A DNA stretch of 21,054 nucleotides, taken from positions 351,453-372,506 of the forward strand of contig BFEA01000853.1 of NCBI GenBank assembly GCA_003427395.1, given 5' to 3'. Position 1 is the stretch's first letter; every line of letters begins with the position of its first letter. The DNA is from Chara braunii. Lineage: Eukaryota > Streptophyta > Charophyceae > Charales > Characeae. The notes beneath the pieces were generated by a model that was not told where the DNA came from, did not search any database, and saw nothing but the letters and a program-made list of their open reading frames with translations. Made by a program: the position numbers and the translations under genes. This document shows, in pieces, positions 17,561 to 21,054 of the stretch.

Positions 17561-18730
17561 CAGATGCATGTCGGGTAGCAGGGCCGGCACAACCCCTGGG
17601 CAGGGTTCCAGGCAGACCCGGCGCAAGAAAGAAAGGAAAAAACAAGCAGTGAAAAATTCCGGAAAAAAAAAAACGCTGTGTAGTGTCGCAAATGCAAACG
17701 ACCTTCGGTTGAGGGTCACATCAAAATTCCTCATTGAATCAAAGATTAAAAAAAAAAAAAAAACAGAAAAACAAACACAAACAATCAGACCTACCCTTTA
17801 AACCACCTTATTAGCCCCTTTAGCCCCCCTTCGAACCACCAGTACATGGCCCCAGCCAACTGCAGAACCTGTTTTGAGCCTCTCCTAAAATTTAGGAGGC
17901 CGAGCGCCGTAGATAAAATGAATCGGCGGCGGTCGGCCTCCGAAAGGGGCCCGAGGCTGATGGCTGGCATGTACCGGTTCTTTATAACCAATTTGTACCC
18001 CCTCCCTCCCCTCTTGCCACCTGGTACTGGAACCACCAGTACTTCCTAAAGTCGTGCCTGTATACAAACCACAATTTTAGGAAACGTACGGGCCACTACA
18101 GAAACGTCCAAATTCATCCGACTAGACACGTTTCTACTCTTTGTTTTTCCGCAGCCGATAGCTGGGCCAAGTACTGGTGCTTCAAAATAAGAAAAGCCTG
18201 GATTCGGGCTCCTCTGGGGATGCGCAGAAAACCAGCACAGCCAAAAAAAACAAACAAAGACCCCACTCATTCCCATGCCTGAGTACACTGGGGGCCAGAC
18301 CCCCCTGGGCGACTTGCCCAGATGCCCGGCCCCGGTCTGCACAGCCGGGCAGCACAAGTAGCCCAAGTAGAAAAAACTTCGAAAAAACAAAAACAAAACC
18401 CTGAGATAACAGCGAATCCCTTTAGAAAGTCGTTTGTCTCATCGTGTTGATGAATATGGACAAAACGTTGTTCCCGTTCATTGCAAGGTATACTTCCTTT
18501 CCTTCGCCTCCGCCTCTTGTATGCCAAACTGGGGACGTTTTTCGCCACCCTCTGAATGGTGCAGGCCAGGAGATGAGACAACGCGCACAGAGGAACGAAA
18601 GAGCATGGTCTTGTACATAATTGCATGAATGAATCCGACCAGATTTATGTCCTGATTCCTGAAGCATTCACGAGTACTGCCGTGAAGAATGCTGATTTTA
18701 ATACTTTTTATCTTTTCCCTTTCTTCACAG
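17561..18730. other. Non-coding stretch with A runs and dispersed motif copies
   Basis: A runs at 17665-17675 and 17748-17763. TCCTAAA and TTTAGGA pair at 17884-17898. Inverted ACCACCAGTAC copies of the 17-kb motif occur at 17836 and 18031. Open frames of 60 to 119 codons on both strands carry no known domain. Confidence 0.4.
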
Positions 18731-18807
18731 GGGCAGAGGGGACGTTTTTCATGGCCTGCCGACAGCCTGGTGCCCATTACAAACAGCTCTCTCCCTCCCA
18801 ACTACAG
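18731..18807 (+). other. Candidate 77-bp internal exon, low confidence
   Basis: A polypyrimidine tract (TTTTCCCTTTCTTCACAG, ending 18730) precedes it and CTACAG/GTATGA (GT at 18808-18809) follows, both close to consensus splice sites. In the frame starting at 18733 it encodes a residue run including GTFFMACRQPGAHYKQL, ending exactly on a codon boundary. I recognise no family, and no neighbouring exon was identified. Matches to both splice consensus sequences occur by chance in DNA of this length. Confidence 0.2.
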
Positions 18808-18814
18808 GTATGAA

Positions 18815-18910
18815 CTTTGAAGCAGGGCTGGTCCCCGGATGGACCGGGGACCCCTACCCCATCCGCGGTCCTTCCAGTTGGACCGGCCGGAGGCCCGGGC
18901 CGGTTCCCTC
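18815..18910 (+). repeat. GGACCGG-rich repeat, copy 1
   Basis: ACTTTGAAGCAGGGCTGGTC, then CCTACCCC and GGACCGG, match the minus strand of 19970-20050 (TACTTCAAAGCAGTGCGGGG, CTACCCC, CCGG). It is the plus-strand member of an inverted pair about 1.1 kb apart. Further GGACCGG and CCGGAC words occur at 20779-20855 and near 20980. Confidence 0.5.
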
Positions 18911-19436
18911 CCGGTTGCCCCCAGCACATTTTCGCTGGCGGCTGAATTTTTTTTTTTGTTGTCGCATATGTGTTCCCAAGGCCTCATGGGGGCGGGCCCT
19001 ACCCCGCAATTTCGAAACCGGGTCCTGTAGGCCCGGATTAGAAAGTGGCCAATCTTGGCCGCCGGTCGTCGCAGATCAGCGGCAAAGATCGGCCAGAACC
19101 CCATTTCTATAAGAAAAACAGGCATAGGATATCCGCCGCTGATCTATGCAGATCAGCAGTGGAGAACATACATGCGTTTTTCCTAAGATGTGGGTCGGGG
19201 AGGCCCCTAATCCAATTTGTTGTCTTGTGCTCCAATGGACCAGTTACCATTGGCAACATCTGATGCTCTTTCACCCTCAGCCACGAGGGGAACACTATGC
19301 TTCTGATGAGACTCTGCAAAGATTATATCCTTCTGCAACGTCCCTGCCATCTGTGGAAAACGTTATGGGTTCGGATTTTGGAATTGTGATTTCAGAGCCG
19401 TCCGAGGTGCAATCCCAAGAATGGACCTAAAATATA

Positions 19437-19558
19437 GGGCGTTGCTGCACTACTCTCGACATGCACAAAAGACAAAAATCTTGGCGGTGTATCTTTCCGA
19501 ATTCTAGCGGAAGATTCACTCTCGTTTTGCACATTTCGAGAGTAGTGCAGCGAGGCCC
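19437..19558. mobile_element. 122-bp MITE with 23-bp terminal inverted repeats and ATA on both sides
   Basis: Left end GGGCGTTGCTGCACTACTCT (to 19459) and the reverse complement of 19536-19558 agree at 21 of 23 positions; GCTGCACTACTCTCGA is perfect. ATA flanks both ends (19434-19436, 19559-19561), a possible 3-bp target-site duplication as made by PIF/Harbinger-type transposons, whose ends often begin with GGG. The arms continue inward (CATGCACAAAA with TTTTGCACATTT; ATCTTTCC with GGAAGAT), so the element folds along most of its length. There is no coding capacity. A diverged copy is at 15030-15155. Confidence 0.85.
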
Positions 19559-19561
19559 ATA

Positions 19562-19969
19562 TTCTTCTCTCTATCTATCGCGAATGGACCTTGCTCCACT
19601 ACATGTATCTGGACAGACCGCCAGACAAGATACTTCCGGACTGACAACTCACCTTATGTAGGAACCAACAAACACCCTCCTCTCATCATATCTGGTTCAG
19701 CTCGTGGGGTATGAATATCAAATGACATACTCCACGAAGTGCTCCAGCGACGGGGGGGTCGGATAAGTGAACTTGCTTACTTGGCCCCTCCCTGCGGAAG
19801 CCGTAGTTGCCCGAATATGTCAATGATACCCCCCTGCCCCCCTCTGGAAGCCCCCTGAAAAATGTTGTACCTTAAAATTTTTATTGCGGATTCGGACAGC
19901 TCTTGAAGAGCGCAGTCGGAATCTGCCCCCCCCCCCAAAAACAAAAAAAGATATTTGCCCGGTTCACCC
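19562..19969. other. Non-coding stretch with one hairpin
   Basis: TCGTGGGGTATG at 19702-19713 pairs with CATACTCCACGA at 19726-19737 at 11 of 12 positions, with a 12-nt loop. C runs occur at 19830-19850 and 19924-19936. No gene is recognised. Confidence 0.45.
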
Positions 19970-20055
19970 CCCCTGGTCTGGTCCGGCTCCGGTTGGACCG
20001 GGGTAGCTCAACCGGCCGGTTGCCGGCCCCGCACTGCTTTGAAGTAGAGCGAAGT
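19970..20055 (-). repeat. GGACCGG-rich repeat, copy 2, inverted
   Basis: The reverse complement reads TACTTCAAAGCAGTGCGGGG, then a CCGG-rich stretch and CTACCCCGGTCC, aligning with 18815-18910. The two form an inverted pair flanking the MITE at 19437. Confidence 0.5.
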
Positions 20056-20066
20056 CATTTCTCTTA

Positions 20067-20169
20067 CTGCCTTCTGGGTGCTTTTCTTTTTCCAACTCTT
20101 TGTTTCTTTCCCCATTCTTTGTACTTCCCCCTCCCTGCCATCTGGGTGCTTTTCTTTTTCCAACTCTTT
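20067..20169 (+). repeat. Direct repeat, 35-bp copies 68 bp apart
   Basis: CTGCCTTCTGGGTGCTTTTC (20067 onward, 35 bp) is repeated at 20135-20169 with a single T/A difference. The second copy ends at the poly(T) that begins the minus-strand SINE tail. Confidence 0.9.
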
Positions 20170-20432
20170 TTTTTTTTTTTTTAAAGGGTGATGGTATTAT
20201 CATCGGACTAACCAGCCCCGGTCAATTCAATCTTGTGTCTAATGACTCTGGTCCGACACCGGGTGGCCTTTATTTATTGCTTTCGGGGAACCCCCAATGG
20301 GGGACACCGGCCAGGGGACAGCCCGCAACTTGTTCTCGCCTGATTCAATGGTCAGGATTCAAACTCATGATCTGTTTATCAACAATTACTGAGTCGAGTT
20401 ACATGCATGTACCGTTCAGTGACACGAGCTGG
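20165..20432 (-). mobile_element. tRNA-derived SINE with poly(A) tail, minus strand, about 268 bp
   Basis: On the minus strand, ACTGAACGGTACATGCATG (about 20421-20403) resembles a D-arm/box A, and GAGTTTGAATCCTGACC (20366-20350) is a box B. A body follows with a CCCCCATTGGGGG hairpin (20290-20302) and AAGCAATAAATAAAGG, and the element ends in CACCCTTTAAA and a run of about 16 A (T at 20166-20182 on the plus strand). Head, body and poly(A) in the right order make a full-length SINE likely. Its body differs from the SINE at 15538. No clear target-site duplication was found. Confidence 0.75.
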
Positions 20433-20760
20433 TTTATACTTCTCACTTCCGCAAATCTGAACAAAAGAAGTGCGCAATAGGCTAATAGCGATGAGAAATG
20501 TGATTAGCACACACTTTTCTCTTTCCCTCTCTCCACACCTCAAATTTCTAATTACTAATTACTAATTAGTAATACCCCCCCCCCAAAAAGCAAGTGCAAA
20601 GAACCCCCCTCCCAAATCTACACAATTTCCCACCGCATCAGTGCCATCTTTTTCTCTTTTTTGAAGTTTTTTCTGTTTTTTCTTCTAGTTTTGGAGCAAG
20701 GAGAGGGGTACACACAACCCCCCTCTCCCTGCTCTTTTCCGCTGGAAAAGGAAAGGAAGC
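20433..20760. other. Non-coding pyrimidine-rich stretch with a 16-bp palindrome
   Basis: ATTACTAATTAGTAAT at 20558-20573 is a perfect palindrome. C runs at 20575-20584 and T/C tracts at 20645-20690. No gene is supported. Confidence 0.45.
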
Positions 20761-20778
20761 CTTCATCCCATGGCTACG

Positions 20779-20855
20779 ATCCGGACGTCCAGACCGGAAT
20801 CCAGACCGTCTGGATCCACACCGGACTCCAGACGTCCGTTTCGGAAGGACCGGTA
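20779..20855. repeat. Nested CCGGAC/GTCTGGA palindromes
   Basis: ATCCAGAC at 20799-20806 and GTCTGGAT at 20808-20815 are complementary arms around one base. An outer pair, CGGACGTC at 20782-20789 and GACGTCCG at 20831-20838, encloses them. ACCGGA recurs three times. Confidence 0.8.
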
Positions 20856-21000
20856 CCTACGTAATTCGAAAAAAGAAAAAAGAAAAAAAAAGTGCCTAGG
20901 GTCGTGCGTACCACTCGTTCGAGGCCCCCAAAAATGGTTTGGAAGGTTTTTGGGGGCCTTGTCGGGCTTTTTAGGTGGACCGGACACGGCCGGATCAGGG

Positions 21001-21054
21001 TTGTTGTTGTTGTTGTTGTTGTTGTTTTCTTTCCTTCTTTCTTTTTTTTTTTTT
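21001..21054. repeat. (TTG)n microsatellite and poly-pyrimidine tract at the window edge
   Basis: About 26 bases of TTG repeat (21001-21026) are followed by CTTT-rich sequence and a T run that reaches the edge. Confidence 0.95.

Noticed and set aside
17325-17734. Minus-strand frames with a repeated VPTSFQIF-VNYHSLVVYW segment
   Set aside because: It is a translation of the 116-bp tandem repeat; no start, domain or splice context supports it.

Overview
The window looks like repeat-rich, intergenic nuclear DNA of a eukaryote. The clearest element is a decayed Ty3/gypsy retrotransposon of the chromovirus type, with a C-terminal chromodomain. Around it lie tRNA-derived SINEs, miniature inverted-repeat elements (MITEs), minisatellites, microsatellites and long A/T homopolymers. 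There are no operons, bacterial-type gene spacing or CRISPR arrays. A plant-lineage (streptophyte) genome fits best. A charophyte alga such as Chara is my guess from the style of the retroelement protein, but I could not test it. Two isolated N bases (1036, 1060) show this is draft assembly.

Layout. 1-4512: 3' part of one Ty3/gypsy polyprotein (protease, reverse transcriptase, RNase H, integrase, chromodomain) on the + strand, running in from beyond the left edge and broken by five frame changes and four in-frame stops. 4513-5880: C+T-rich, hairpin-rich non-coding DNA that may hold the element's 3' end; no LTR pair can be shown. 5880-9900: AT-rich DNA with no recognisable gene. 9900-12880: non-coding, with a 16-bp perfect hairpin, a long (GA)n tract, a poly(T) insert between 10-bp direct repeats, and a 123-bp MITE. 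12880-14600: two minisatellites of about 80 bp period, then diverged direct repeats interrupted by a tiny poly(A) retroposon with a 13-bp target-site duplication. 15030-17000: a second MITE family and four tRNA-like SINE segments on both strands, two from one family. 17000-18200: satellite-like DNA built from a GTAC-bounded near-palindrome and a 116-bp tandem repeat. 18200-21054: one possible small exon, an inverted repeat family, another MITE, a minus-strand SINE with tRNA-like head and poly(A) tail, and simple repeats at the right edge.

No intact protein-coding gene could be supported. The useful content is the record of transposition and decay: each frame change in the retroelement has a length that agrees with the observed reading frames, and several short elements retain their inverted repeats or target-site duplications. 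I did not find a coherent undescribed multi-gene system.
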